A stretch of DNA of 36,286 nucleotides from CAIKZZ01 sp036742455 (GTDB lineage Bacteria; Pseudomonadota; Gammaproteobacteria; Steroidobacterales; Steroidobacteraceae): positions 1-36,286 of the forward strand of contig DAINQU010000027.1 of NCBI GenBank assembly GCA_036742455.1, in the 5' to 3' direction. Below the pieces are notes generated by a model, which was not told the DNA's origin, ran no database searches, and worked only from the letters and a program-made list of their open reading frames with translations. This document shows positions 16,001 to 24,259 of the stretch, piece after piece. The position numbers were made by a program, and so were the translations under genes. Positions within the stretch are counted from its first letter, which is position 1, and each line of letters opens with the position of its first letter.

Positions 16001-16700
16001 CTGGGCCGAGAGTCGCCAAATCAGCCGTCAGTTGCGCAATGTAGCGCCCGACGATGACCGCTAAATACGCATCGGCTGCCGTCGTTTGGCCGCGTGCCAC
16101 GTACCCTTGGGTTGGGCTCACCTCGTGCGACACCGCCACGGAGGTGAACCCTACTGAGCGCGCAATCTCAGCAATCTGTCGCTCGTGTCCGGGGTGCTTC
16201 CAACCGTGCATCATCACAATCGCGACGCTCTCGACGCCCTCGTGGCGTGCGCGACTCAGCGCGTCGCGCAAGGAGGCCGTGTCTACCGTGGACAGCTCGG
16301 TACCGTCCGCACTGACGCGTGCAGTCGACTCGATGACCCGCTCATAGAGCGGGCGACCGAGTTCTATTCGGCGTCGAAACAGGTGGGGGCGCTCCTGCGT
16401 ACCGATCGCCAGCGCGTCACCCAAGCCGTGATTCGTGACCAATACCGTGCGTGCGCCCCGGCGCTCGAGTAGCGCGTTCGTAGCGACGGTGGTCCCTACA
16501 CGAACCTCTCGGATCGGTGCCCCGGGTGCGTCGCACGCGGCGAGCAAGGCCCGAATTCCCGGAACGGTTGCGTCCGTATATTGTCCTGGTACGTAGCTGA
16601 GTAATTTCAGAGCATGAACGGAACCGTTCGGCGCGTGCCCGATGACGTCCGTGAACGTGCCGCCTCGATCGACCCAGAATTCCCACGCGTCACGGTTCAT
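13095..16700 (-). CDS. Fused hydantoinase/5-oxoprolinase (HyuA-HyuB)
   Basis: ATP-dependent opening of a cyclic amide such as 5-oxoproline or a hydantoin, in one 1201-residue chain. The N-terminal half is HyuA (about 1-670), starting with the nucleotide-binding motif VDRGGTFTDVIG and carrying an FDMGGTSTDVSL motif. The C-terminal half is HyuB (about 680-1200), recognised by ERLDYSCAIFDGRGRLVANA, the HADIGG segment and the terminal TPGGGGWG. The fusion matches eukaryotic and many bacterial 5-oxoprolinases; many hydantoinases are split. The start is the ATG at 16700-16698; the longer frame to 16724 is unsupported. The substrate cannot be fixed. Its 3' end overlaps the sheath gene by 4 bases and its promoter region is shared with the divergent ATL operon. 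Confidence 0.9.
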   Translation of the reverse strand: MNRDAWEFWVDRGGTFTDVIGHAPNGSVHALKLLSYVPGQYTDATVPGIRALLAACDAPGAPIREVRVGTTVATNALLERRGARTVLVTNHGLGDALAIGTQERPHLFRRRIELGRPLYERVIESTARVSADGTELSTVDTASLRDALSRARHEGVESVAIVMMHGWKHPGHERQIAEIARSVGFTSVAVSHEVSPTQGYVARGQTTAADAYLAVIVGRYIAQLTADLATLGPDIRLQLMQSHGGLAPARAFKGTNGVLSGPAGGLVGMVRTGLAAGHPRLIGFDMGGTSTDVSLYDGHYPRRQEVRIAGVRLAIPSLDVHTVAAGGGSVLRYRDNRFTVGPDSAGAAPGPVSYGRGGPLSVTDCHVALGRLNPTFLPSVFGPQGNAPLDTSAAQHAFAELAQSVSRAGRPMSAEQVAEGFLTVAVDTMANAIKQVSLSVGLDPADFTLSCFGGAAGQVACRVADALGVRHILIHPLAGVLSALGIGLADTRAVRRASLDVALDEAGIAQAKALGQRLARPATADFEAMPVERVETTVEVRSDRSEVALAVPLTDAQHVRSAFLSQYRQRFGYELDSDTRLLIAAVSSEAIGHSVPLPEVSAPTAVPALANTTRCWFDGAWLTVPTARRESLSPDAVLQGPALIVEATATTVIEPGWRAQHTPQGVLCLERIEPITRQLRTDLGEADPVLLEVFNGLYMHVAEQMGSVLQQSASSVNIRERLDYSCAIFDGRGRLVANAPHMPVHLGSMGASVRAIMERHGATVCPGDAYLVNSPYAGGTHLPDLTVVSPVYLPDEGAPAFWVASRAHHADIGGITPGSMPPFSRSIDEEGALFQGERIVAGGVFDQALVEHLLTREPYPARNVPQNLADLAAQLAANARGAGELIRLVQHHGRAVVDAYLQHVQTHAEQRVRSALRALPIAGRGPVRQSRAMDGGEQIAVEVDIDAVTGHVRVDFTGTSGQSPTNFNAPRAVCTAAVLYVLRTLVDDDIPLNEGCLAPLELIVPTGCLLDPLPPAAVVAGNVETSQAIVDLLFGALAVLADSQGTMNNLTFGDAQCQYYETIAGGAGAGPEFAGADGVQTHMTNSRLTDPEVLEARLPVRLERFAYRQGSGGAGLHRGGDGLIRRIRFLRPLNVAILANHRRLAPRGLAGGGDGARGITRIVHPNGESDVLAAAAAASVNAGDAIEIETPGGGGWGTPVA

Positions 16701-16779
16701 TGAGGCACCACCCAAGTTATGCACTGCAGCCGAAACGGCGTCCCAAGGCCCATGAAATGTCGTGATCCGCGCCGGACGC

Positions 16780-16815
16780 GCCCGATCGCGACGTGCATCT
16801 TAATCGCGATCGGGC
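16780..16815. promoter_or_regulatory. 12-bp inverted repeat in the divergent promoter region
   Basis: Arms GCCCGATCGCGA (16780-16791) and TCGCGATCGGGC (16804-16815) pair perfectly over 12 bp with a 12-base spacer. It lies between the starts of hyuAB (16700, minus) and the ATL gene (16916, plus). No T-run follows on either strand, so an operator or regulatory hairpin is more likely than a terminator. Confidence 0.5.
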
Positions 16816-16915
16816 CTGTATTGGGTTGGGCTGTGGACCAAAACCGATGTCGATGGCCGCCGTGCGGGATCGCGGGCATCCAGGGGTGACGGAGCGGCGC
16901 AGCGGAGCGTAACTG

Positions 16916-17323
16916 ATGCACAATCACTCTATGACTGACATCCCATCCCCGGACTCCGAAGCTCATTTGCGGCAGATTCGCGCCGTCGTGGCGGCGCTAC
17001 GTGTCGGCGAAGTGGTGACCTACGGTCTGGTGGCCGCTCGTGCCGGATTGCCTGGGCGAGCGCGGTTGGTGGGGCGCGCGCTGCGCACGAGGCCGGAGGA
17101 CACCGCCTTGCCCTGGCACCGGGTCGTCGGCGCCGGCGGCCGGATCGTCTTTCCGCCGGGCAGTCCGGCGGCGATAGAGCAGGCGCGGCGATTGCAGGCG
17201 GAAGGCATTGACGTCAACGGCGTTCGGGTGCGTCTCTCGGAGACGCCGGATCTCGATGCGTTGCTCTGGGGTGTCCCCGTGGCTGTTAAGATGTCGCGGA
17301 ATCGGAAGGGCGGGAATCCATGA
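16916..17323 (+). CDS. Alkyltransferase-like protein (ATL, MGMT family)
   Basis: Small DNA-binding protein of the O6-alkylguanine-DNA alkyltransferase family in which the active-site Cys of PCHRV is replaced by Trp: PWHRVV at residues 66-71. ATL proteins bind O6-alkylguanine without repairing it and pass the lesion to nucleotide excision repair. The 135 residues show the helix-turn-helix core (VTYGLVAARAG, with base-flipping Tyr36) and RARLVGRAL, whose Arg probably fills the gap left by the flipped base. GGAG lies 8 bases before the ATG at 16916; a second ATG at 16931 is possible. Its stop overlaps the next start as ATGA (17320-17323). The GIY-YIG nuclease-like gene lies two genes downstream; a repair link is inference. 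Confidence 0.9.
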   Translation: MHNHSMTDIPSPDSEAHLRQIRAVVAALRVGEVVTYGLVAARAGLPGRARLVGRALRTRPEDTALPWHRVVGAGGRIVFPPGSPAAIEQARRLQAEGIDVNGVRVRLSETPDLDALLWGVPVAVKMSRNRKGGNP

Positions 17324-17832
17324 CCCGGTATGTCGTTTTTTCGCACGGTAAGGAATCCGGGCCCTGGGGCACCAAAATAGCGGCGCTGGCGGACGTGGCG
17401 CGGGATGCCGGTTGGGGCGTTGAGTCGATCGACTACCGAGGGATGGACGATCCGGATGCGCGTGTCGCTAAACTCATTGCAGACGGCGCCGCCTTCGGGC
17501 CTCGGCCGGTGCTCGTTGGCTCCAGCATGGGCGGGCATGTGGCCACCGCCGCAGCGGCTGCGCTCAACGCTCGGGCGTTGTTCTTGATGGCGCCGGCCTT
17601 TGATATGCCAGGCTACGAACACCTGACGCCGTCCCCGAATGCGGCACCCGTCGTGATTGCGCACGGATGGGGCGATACCATCGTGCCGGTGGAGCACAGC
17701 ATCCGGTGGGCACGCCGATACGGTGCAACATTGCACATACTGAACACGGATCATCGGATGCAGGACCAGATTACGACGCTGAGTCGGCTGTTTCGGGATC
17801 TGCTCACCGGCGGGGCGGCATCCGATGCGTGA
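17320..17832 (+). CDS. Small alpha/beta-hydrolase fold protein
   Basis: 170-residue serine hydrolase-like protein of unknown substrate. It has the nucleophile elbow G-S-S-M-G (Ser69) and plausible triad partners Asp119 in GDTIVP and His145 in TDHRM. An HGKESGPWG loop near the N-terminus could form the oxyanion hole. The short chain resembles the YcfP/YqiA-like or dienelactone-hydrolase-related compact esterases. There is no signal peptide, so it is cytoplasmic. The gene is translationally coupled to the ATL gene (ATGA overlap) and overlaps the GIY-YIG gene by 8 bases. Confidence 0.85.
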   Translation: MTRYVVFSHGKESGPWGTKIAALADVARDAGWGVESIDYRGMDDPDARVAKLIADGAAFGPRPVLVGSSMGGHVATAAAAALNARALFLMAPAFDMPGYEHLTPSPNAAPVVIAHGWGDTIVPVEHSIRWARRYGATLHILNTDHRMQDQITTLSRLFRDLLTGGAASDA

Positions 17833-18109
17833 TGGACGTCTGCTCGGATGGACGGTCTATATCGTGGAGGGCGCGCGAGGTGCGCTCTACACAGGAATCA
17901 CCACCTCGGTCGCGCGACGGTTTGCTGAACACGCGAATGGACGCGGCCGGGGTGCTCGTTTTTTTCGGACGCAGCGGCCGCGTGATTTGGTTTACGTGGA
18001 AGTGGCTGTCGATCGCGGTGGCGCCTTGCGGCGCGAAGCCGAAATCAAGCGCCTCGACCGGAGCCGGAAGTTGTCTCTGATTGCCGCCCAACGCGCGGTT
18101 TCTCCATGA
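17825..18109 (+). CDS. GIY-YIG nuclease-superfamily protein (YhbQ-like)
   Basis: 94-residue single-domain GIY-YIG protein. The first motif is degenerate: VYIVEG (11-16) followed by LYTGIT (21-26). It keeps the catalytic Arg (RRF near 31-33), an EH pair after it, and the downstream Glu in REAEIKRLDR expected to bind the metal. Proteins of this size (UPF0213, YhbQ) are thought to act on DNA, but their cellular role is poorly defined. It overlaps the hydrolase by 8 bases and plsB by 4 (ATGA at 18106-18109), so all four genes are probably one transcript. Confidence 0.88.
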   Translation: MRDGRLLGWTVYIVEGARGALYTGITTSVARRFAEHANGRGRGARFFRTQRPRDLVYVEVAVDRGGALRREAEIKRLDRSRKLSLIAAQRAVSP

Positions 18110-20559
18110 AGGCGCTGCTCGGCTTGGATCGCCTCCTGCTCGGGGTTTTATCCCGGGTGCTCTCGTGGTGGGTGTGGCCGCGCGCCTTGCCCGTCGACGC
18201 CGCGGAGCGCTTGCGAGGTCGCGGCCGGCAGGTTCTCTATGTGCTCGAACATGCCGCGCTGACGGATTTGTTGGCGCTGATGCGGGTATGCCGCGCGTTA
18301 GGGCTGCCCTCTCCGGTACGACGCTTTGCGATCGGTGATGCGCGCGAGACCCGTTCGTCGGTCGCATTGGAGCGTCGTCAAGGTTGGCTACGGCCGCGCA
18401 GTGATCATCGCCTGCCACCGCGCTTGCTGCGGGTAGTGCAAGCGACGCTAGCCACCCAAAGTGATCACGTCGATTTAATCCCGGTCTCCGTGTATTGGGG
18501 GCGAGCGCCTGGCAAGGAAACGTCGCGCTTAGGGCTCCTGTTCGGTGAAGGCTGGACGATTGCGGGTCCAATCCGACGGTTCATTGCCACCCTTGTGAAC
18601 GGTCGGCAAACCCTAGTGCGCTTCGGCGATCCGATAGCCGTTGCCTCGTTGTCATCCGAAGGCGAGCCGGCTCGAGCGGCACGGCGAGCGTTGCGCCAGA
18701 TCCGCCAAGAGTTTCGCCATGCGCGCACGGCCGTCCTGGGTCCGGATCTGGCGCTGCGCCGTAGCGTGGTGGCAGCCGTGCTTGCGCGTCGTGCTGTACG
18801 CGCTGCCGTGGCGCTGGAAATACGTTCAGGCAAGAAGACGCGTCGGGAAGCGCTGCTGACGGCGCGCAAGTACGCGTTGGAAATTGCGGCTGATTATTCC
18901 CCGCGTGCCGTTGCGCTCATGTGGACGCCGTTCACTTGGCTGTGGAACCGTCTCTATGATGGCGTCGACGTCATCCACGGCGAACGGTTGGAGTTGGCGT
19001 CCGGAGGGGCGCAGGTGGTGTATGTGCCATCGCATCGCAGCCATATGGATTATTTGCTGCTGTCCTACGTTATCTATGCGCGTGGCTTTGCGGTGCCTCA
19101 TATCGCGGCAGGAATCAACCTGAACTTGCCGTTGGTGGGACGTATTCTGCGCAAGTGCGGCGCGTTCTATCTGCGTCGGAGTTTCAAGGGACATCCGCTG
19201 TACCCGGTTGTTTTCATGAGTTACCTCGGCGTCATGATGCGGCGCGGACATCCGATTGAGTACTTCATTGAAGGTGGGCGCAGCCGCACGGGCCGCTTGT
19301 TGCAACCGAAGACTGGCATGTTAGCCATGACGGTACGCTCCTTCCTCAGTGATCCCTCGCGTCCTGTTGTGTTCGTCCCGGTCTATTTCGGCTACGAAAA
19401 ATTGGTCGAAGCAGATACATACGTGGGCGAGTTGTCGGGACGACCGAAGGAAAAGGAAACGGTCCTCGGGCTGATCGGAGCGCTCAAAATTCTGCGTCGC
19501 CGCTACGGGCGGGTGTACGTGAGCTTTGGTGAGCCGCTCGACTTGGCGCGTCATTTGGATGCGCTCGCTCCCGCGTGGCGAGCCGACGCAGGCAGCCAAA
19601 AGCCCGATTGGCTGTCGGATGCGGTCGCTCAGCTCGCCAGTGGGATCCAGCGGCGCGTGAATTCTGCGGTTGCCATCTCACCGGCTGGCCTGGTGAGCAT
19701 GGTGCTGCTCGCGACACCACGGCAGGCCATGGTTGAGGATGATTTGGTGCGCCAGTTGGAGTTGTGCCGTGCGTTGGCGCTTCGGTTGCCCTATTCCCAG
19801 GATGCGTCGTGTACTCCCTTGACCGGGGCGGAGATCGTGGCTCACGCACGCGCTTTGGGGATGCTAGAAACGGCTCCACACGCGCTGGGCAATGTGGTGC
19901 GCTTTGCGCCCGCAACGGCGGTCACGTCCGCGTATTACCGCAACAGCATACTGCATGCCTACGCGCTGCCCTCGCTGATCGCCTGCGCGTTCCTCAATAA
20001 CGCGGCGCTGCGTGCGGAAGATGTGCAGCGGTTGGCGTGGCGAATCTATCCGTACGTCGCAGAGGAATTGTTCCTGCGTTGGACGGAAGAGGAACTGCCG
20101 ACCGCTGTGGATGGCGTTTTGGCTGCCTTGGCCGACTTGAAATTACTGGAGCGCGACCCCGACGGAACCCTGTGGCGTCGTCCGGTCACCGGTTCCAGCG
20201 AGGCCGTTCAGTTGTCGCTGTTGGCGCACACGACGCTTGAGGTGATCGAGCGCTACTACTTGGCCATCGCTTTGCTGCTGCGGGCGGGTTCCGGGGAGAT
20301 CACGCAAGATGCGCTGGAAAAACAGTGCCATTTAATGGCGAGTCGCATGTCCCTGTTGTATGAATTGCGCTCACCCGAGTTCTTCGACAAGGGAATGTTC
20401 CGCCAATTTCTCGATCTGCTACAACGGCGAGCGGTGCTGGGGCGGGACGAGGGCGGTCGCCTGACCTACGACGCGGCGCTGCTGGGCGTTGCGGCCGATG
20501 CGCGCATGGTGCTATCCGAACAGATTCGGCACAGCGTCCTACAGGTAACCCATGGATGA
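18106..20559 (+). CDS. plsB: Glycerol-3-phosphate 1-O-acyltransferase
   Basis: Inner-membrane enzyme that acylates the sn-1 position of glycerol 3-phosphate with acyl-CoA or acyl-ACP, the first step of phospholipid synthesis. At 817 residues it is close to E. coli PlsB (807). The four acyltransferase motifs are visible: SHRSHMD with the H-x4-D pair His310/Asp315; NLPLVGRILRKCGAFYLRR; YFIEGGRSRTGRLLQPKTGM; and VFVPVYFGYEKL. The long N-terminal and C-terminal extensions are normal for PlsB and absent from PlsC. The start overlaps the GIY-YIG stop. The transcript then meets a 172-base gap with a new promoter before the DUF1302 gene. Confidence 0.95.
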   Translation: MKALLGLDRLLLGVLSRVLSWWVWPRALPVDAAERLRGRGRQVLYVLEHAALTDLLALMRVCRALGLPSPVRRFAIGDARETRSSVALERRQGWLRPRSDHRLPPRLLRVVQATLATQSDHVDLIPVSVYWGRAPGKETSRLGLLFGEGWTIAGPIRRFIATLVNGRQTLVRFGDPIAVASLSSEGEPARAARRALRQIRQEFRHARTAVLGPDLALRRSVVAAVLARRAVRAAVALEIRSGKKTRREALLTARKYALEIAADYSPRAVALMWTPFTWLWNRLYDGVDVIHGERLELASGGAQVVYVPSHRSHMDYLLLSYVIYARGFAVPHIAAGINLNLPLVGRILRKCGAFYLRRSFKGHPLYPVVFMSYLGVMMRRGHPIEYFIEGGRSRTGRLLQPKTGMLAMTVRSFLSDPSRPVVFVPVYFGYEKLVEADTYVGELSGRPKEKETVLGLIGALKILRRRYGRVYVSFGEPLDLARHLDALAPAWRADAGSQKPDWLSDAVAQLASGIQRRVNSAVAISPAGLVSMVLLATPRQAMVEDDLVRQLELCRALALRLPYSQDASCTPLTGAEIVAHARALGMLETAPHALGNVVRFAPATAVTSAYYRNSILHAYALPSLIACAFLNNAALRAEDVQRLAWRIYPYVAEELFLRWTEEELPTAVDGVLAALADLKLLERDPDGTLWRRPVTGSSEAVQLSLLAHTTLEVIERYYLAIALLLRAGSGEITQDALEKQCHLMASRMSLLYELRSPEFFDKGMFRQFLDLLQRRAVLGRDEGGRLTYDAALLGVAADARMVLSEQIRHSVLQVTHG

Positions 20560-20619
20560 TTGAAAGCCCCGAAAACGTGTTGCGGCGCACAATTCTCACG
20601 ATTTTCCGTGACGTGCGAA

Positions 20620-20640
20620 CCGGGAGTTCCCGGCTATACT
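20620..20640 (+). promoter_or_regulatory. Promoter -10 with palindromic operator-like site
   Basis: A good -10 hexamer, TATACT (20635-20640), is preceded immediately by a palindrome CCGGGA-GT-TCCCGG (20620-20633). No good -35 is present at 16-18 bases, which fits an activated or repressible promoter. It lies about 90 bases before the DUF1302 ATG (20732) and is the likely start of the four-gene cassette. Confidence 0.5.
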
Positions 20641-20731
20641 CCGGGGAACGTCACCGGTTCCTCGGTGTGGATGGAATGATAGGCGAGAACACCCAGGCTC
20701 AATGCCGGTGTCTGACCTTCAGGGAGTGGAA

Positions 20732-22834
20732 ATGAAAACTCAAATGCTGAACCGTGCCTTGAACCTGAGCGCCACCATCGGCGCGGTTTTGGCCGTTGCC
20801 GCCGCTGCCTTTGCGCCATCCGCACAGGCATATGACTTTGGTAACGACGGTGGTGTGACTGGCAGTTTAGACACGACCGTTTCGTTTGGCACGGCGTGGC
20901 GTGTCGCCAACCAGAATCCCGCGTTGGTCGGTGTTGCGGACGGCGGCACAGGTCGTTCGGTCAATATTGATGACGGTGACGCCAACTACAACAAGGGCGA
21001 TCAGTTCAGCGAGGCCTTCAAGGTCACCTCCGAACTCTCGCTGAAGTACAAGAATTACGGATTCTTCGCCCGTGGGTCGGGTCTGTATGACCTCGCGGTC
21101 ATGGACATGTCGACTCGACGGACCCCATTGAGCGCGGCCGCCAAAGATTTGGCCGGCCACTATATTCGTTTGCTGGACGCCTTTGCCTACGGCAAGTGGG
21201 ATTTGGGTCAGACGCACCCTGTCGAATTGCGTGTCGGTAAACAGATTATCAGTTGGGGCGAGAGCACCTTCATTCAGGGCGGTCTGTCGGGAATTAACCC
21301 CGTCGACGTCTCGGCATTACGCGTGCCGGGCTCTGAGCTGAAAGAAGCGTTTCTACCGCAGCAGATGGTGAAGGCCTCGTTGGGGACCAGCGCCAATACC
21401 TCGATAGAGGCGTTTTATCTCCTCGGTTGGCGCCGTACCGAGATCGAGCCCGATGGCACCTATTTTTCGACCAACGACTACGTGTCGGCCGGTGGGAGTC
21501 ACGTTTTCCTCGGTTTCGGCGGGTTCTCCGATCAGGGCACTGACTTCCGGCCTTTGGGCGGCCCTGTCATTCCGAACTTCCAAGGCGTACCGCAAGGTCC
21601 GCGCATTGACCCGAGCGACAACGGCCAGTTTGGTTTTGCGTTCCGTTGGTTCTTGCCCAATTGGGGCAGCGGCACGGAGCTCAGCTTCTACTTCACGAAC
21701 TACGCCAGTCACCTGCCGTTGATCAGCGGTCGCGCCGGAACCACGACCGGTATTTCCAATGCGGCCGGTGCCGCAACGGCCATGGAAGTCACGGCGCAAG
21801 CGCTGGTGGCCGGCTTGCCGGAATCGGCCGCCGTCCAGGCCGGTGCTGCCGCAGGCTATCAAGCCGCGCACGCGACCGGCGGTACGATCAGTGCGGCGAC
21901 ATTGGCGAGCTACGCAACGATTGGTGCGAACACGTACCTCGGCGGCGGCAATCTGGCGACGCAGGTCAATAATTTCGCAACGCACGAGTTCGCTCAGACC
22001 GCCTCGTATTTTGTGGAATATCCCGACAATCTCCAAACGTTTGCGGTCGCATTCAATACACAGCTCGGGACGTCCGGTGTCGCCTTGCAGGGTCAAGTTG
22101 AATACCGCAAGGACACTCCGCTGCAGTTCGACGACGTGGAGCTCCTTTTCTCGGCTCTGACGCCGCTCGAACAGGCGCTGTACGGGCTGCAGAACCCTGG
22201 AGCACCGTTCCCAACGACGTGCGATCCGGCCATTCCGACGCTGACCCGCTGCGGGCAGCTCGGCGCTGCCACACCCGGCGGCGTGATTCACGGTTGGGGG
22301 CGTTATAACGTCTGGCAGGAACAAGCCTCGGCCACCAAGGCATTCTCTCAGGTGCTCGGTGCGCAGCAGCTCGTCATGGTGGCTGAAGTCGGCGCAACGA
22401 ATGTGGTCGGCATGCCCGACAAAACCACGGGCGGCCCGAACGGACAAGGTTTGCGTTTCAACGGCCCGGGCACCTCCGTGTCGGGCAATGCAGCGCTGGC
22501 CTATCTGCACTACGGTGAAGTGGAGCCGCAAAACCGCTTCGCTGACCCGTTCTCGTGGGGCTACCGCGTGGCGGCAAAGCTGGAATATCCCAATCTGATT
22601 GGTTCGTGGACCGTGAGCCCGAAGTTGACGTGGCAGCAAGACGTCAAGGGGACGACGCCAGGGCCCGGCGGTAACTTTGTGGAGGGTCGTGAGGCACTGA
22701 GCCTCGGACTCGGTGCGAATTTACAGAACCGTTGGCAGTTGGAGTTGACGTACACGAAGTACGCCGGCGCGGGCCGTTACAACGATTTGATTGACCGAGA
22801 CTGGGCTGCTGCAGCGATTAAATATTCGTTCTAA
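20732..22834 (+). CDS. DUF1302 family outer-membrane protein
   Basis: 700-residue exported protein of the DUF1302 family, predicted to form an outer-membrane beta-barrel; its biochemical role is unknown. A Sec signal peptide (about 1-33) ends near AQA/YDF. The first domain is typical: GGVTGSLDTTVSFGTAWRV, then SLKYKNYGFFARGSGLYD and VGKQIISWGESTFIQGG. Alternating hydrophobic/aromatic strands run to the end, which terminates in KYSF with a final Phe. A low-complexity Ala/Gly-rich stretch near 345-405 may be a loop. GGGAG lies 6 bases before the ATG at 20732, so the frame upstream from 20702 is leader. It is the first gene of a cassette, 30 bases ahead of the DUF1329 gene. The family often pairs with DUF1329 in Pseudomonas, Burkholderia and terpene or steroid degraders. 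Confidence 0.9.
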   Translation: MKTQMLNRALNLSATIGAVLAVAAAAFAPSAQAYDFGNDGGVTGSLDTTVSFGTAWRVANQNPALVGVADGGTGRSVNIDDGDANYNKGDQFSEAFKVTSELSLKYKNYGFFARGSGLYDLAVMDMSTRRTPLSAAAKDLAGHYIRLLDAFAYGKWDLGQTHPVELRVGKQIISWGESTFIQGGLSGINPVDVSALRVPGSELKEAFLPQQMVKASLGTSANTSIEAFYLLGWRRTEIEPDGTYFSTNDYVSAGGSHVFLGFGGFSDQGTDFRPLGGPVIPNFQGVPQGPRIDPSDNGQFGFAFRWFLPNWGSGTELSFYFTNYASHLPLISGRAGTTTGISNAAGAATAMEVTAQALVAGLPESAAVQAGAAAGYQAAHATGGTISAATLASYATIGANTYLGGGNLATQVNNFATHEFAQTASYFVEYPDNLQTFAVAFNTQLGTSGVALQGQVEYRKDTPLQFDDVELLFSALTPLEQALYGLQNPGAPFPTTCDPAIPTLTRCGQLGAATPGGVIHGWGRYNVWQEQASATKAFSQVLGAQQLVMVAEVGATNVVGMPDKTTGGPNGQGLRFNGPGTSVSGNAALAYLHYGEVEPQNRFADPFSWGYRVAAKLEYPNLIGSWTVSPKLTWQQDVKGTTPGPGGNFVEGREALSLGLGANLQNRWQLELTYTKYAGAGRYNDLIDRDWAAAAIKYSF

Positions 22835-22864
22835 GCGCTCGATTGTCGTTTGGGGGTAGCGATC

Positions 22865-24244
22865 ATGAATATTAGAAAACTCGCGGCCGTCGCCGCACTC
22901 AGCCTTGTCTGTGCGCCGTTCGGCCTCGCGGTCGCGGCGGTCAGTGCGCAGGAGGCCGTGCGCTTGGGCTCCGAGCTCACGCCACTTGGGGGTGAGAAAG
23001 CCGGCAACGCGGCGGGAACGATCCCGGCGTGGGACGGCGGCCTGTCGTCCCCGGCCAAGGCGGGCTTCCCGAATTTCGCATCCCCCGGGCGTGCGCCCGA
23101 TCCGTTTGCGAGTGAGAAGCCCGCGTTCAAAATCACGGCTGCGAATATGGCGCAGTACGCCGATCACCTCACCGAAGGTGAAAAGGCAATGCTGAAGCAA
23201 TACAAGGACACGTTCTTTATGAACGTGTACCCCACACATCGAACGGCCGCATCGCCACAGCGCATCTACGATGCGACCAAGCGCAACGCGACCACGGCTC
23301 AGTTGGCTGCGGGTGGCAACGGCGTTACCGGTGCGGTGGAGGGTATTCCCTTCCCCATTCCGAAGACCGGTGTCGAGGCCTTCTGGAATCACGTGCTTCG
23401 GTATCGCGCCGATGCGGCTGCCCGGGAAATTGGCCAGGCCGCCGTGTCTCCGTCGGGCACGTATAACATGGTGAAATTCCATGACGAGTTCTACATGGCC
23501 TACTCGCAGCCCAATGCGAAGGAAGCAGACCTCGATAATGTGATTCTTTACTTCATTGAAGAGACCGTCGCGCCGGCTCGTTTGGCGGGCGACATTCTTT
23601 TGGTCCACGAGACGCTGGACCAATCCAAAGAAAACCGTCGGGCTTGGATCTACAACGCCGGTCAACGCCGAGTCCGTCGTGCGCCCGATGTCGCCTTCGA
23701 CAACCCGGGTACCGCTGCAGACGGTCTGCGGACGTCCGACCAGTTCGACATGTACAACGGCAGCCCCGAACGCTACGACTGGAAGCTCGTGGGCAAGAAA
23801 GAGATTTATGTTCCGTATAACGCCTACCGTCTCCACCAAGCGAAGGTGAAGCCGGATGATGTGATTCGCCCGCTGCACATTAACCAAGACCTGACGCGCT
23901 ACGAGCTGCACCGCGTTTGGGTCGTAGACTCGGTTCTAAAGCCGGGTCAACGCCACATCTACAAGCGTCGCACGCTCTATATCGACGAAGACTCCTGGCA
24001 AATCGTTGCGGTGGATTGCTATGACGCGCGGGATCAGCTGTGGCGGGTGCAGGAAGGCCACGGCATCAACTATTTCAACTTGCCGACGTATTGGACGACG
24101 ATGGAGTTGACCTACGACTTGCAAGCGCGTCGTTATCTGGCGCTCGGATTCGAAGATCACGCCGATCGGTCGTACGATTTCGGAATCAAGCGGACGCTGG
24201 GTGACTACACGGCCGCTGCGTTGCGCAGCCGCGGTACTCGCTGA
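22865..24244 (+). CDS. DUF1329 family envelope protein (LolB-like fold suspected)
   Basis: 459-residue exported protein of the DUF1329 family. The signal peptide is about residues 1-28 (cleavage near VSA/QEA). Family segments are LGSELTPLGGEKAGN followed by TIPAWDGGL near the mature N-terminus, a GIPFPIPKTG block, and a C-terminal half rich in long beta strands (RRTLYIDEDSWQIVAVDCYDARD is cut here to its idea: strand-turn-strand with acidic turns). I recall DUF1329 being grouped with LolA/LolB-like lipid-binding folds; that is from memory. No lipobox is visible, so it is probably a soluble periplasmic carrier. The ATG at 22865 has GGGGGT upstream. It is followed after 15 bases by the Ycf48-like gene, which supports a shared job with the DUF1302 barrel and the exporter. 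Confidence 0.9.
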   Translation: MNIRKLAAVAALSLVCAPFGLAVAAVSAQEAVRLGSELTPLGGEKAGNAAGTIPAWDGGLSSPAKAGFPNFASPGRAPDPFASEKPAFKITAANMAQYADHLTEGEKAMLKQYKDTFFMNVYPTHRTAASPQRIYDATKRNATTAQLAAGGNGVTGAVEGIPFPIPKTGVEAFWNHVLRYRADAAAREIGQAAVSPSGTYNMVKFHDEFYMAYSQPNAKEADLDNVILYFIEETVAPARLAGDILLVHETLDQSKENRRAWIYNAGQRRVRRAPDVAFDNPGTAADGLRTSDQFDMYNGSPERYDWKLVGKKEIYVPYNAYRLHQAKVKPDDVIRPLHINQDLTRYELHRVWVVDSVLKPGQRHIYKRRTLYIDEDSWQIVAVDCYDARDQLWRVQEGHGINYFNLPTYWTTMELTYDLQARRYLALGFEDHADRSYDFGIKRTLGDYTAAALRSRGTR

Positions 24245-24259
24245 TCTGACCTATCGTCA

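Noticed and set aside
14922..16064. 380-codon plus-strand open frame opposite hyuAB
   Set aside because: Basic, low-complexity shadow of the high-GC HyuA coding strand with no family resemblance.
21353..22639. 428-codon minus-strand open frame opposite the DUF1302 gene
   Set aside because: Shadow frame; the plus strand encodes a clear signal peptide and barrel family.
22721..23911. 396-codon minus-strand open frame opposite the DUF1329 gene
   Set aside because: Shadow frame spanning two real genes with no start site or known motif.
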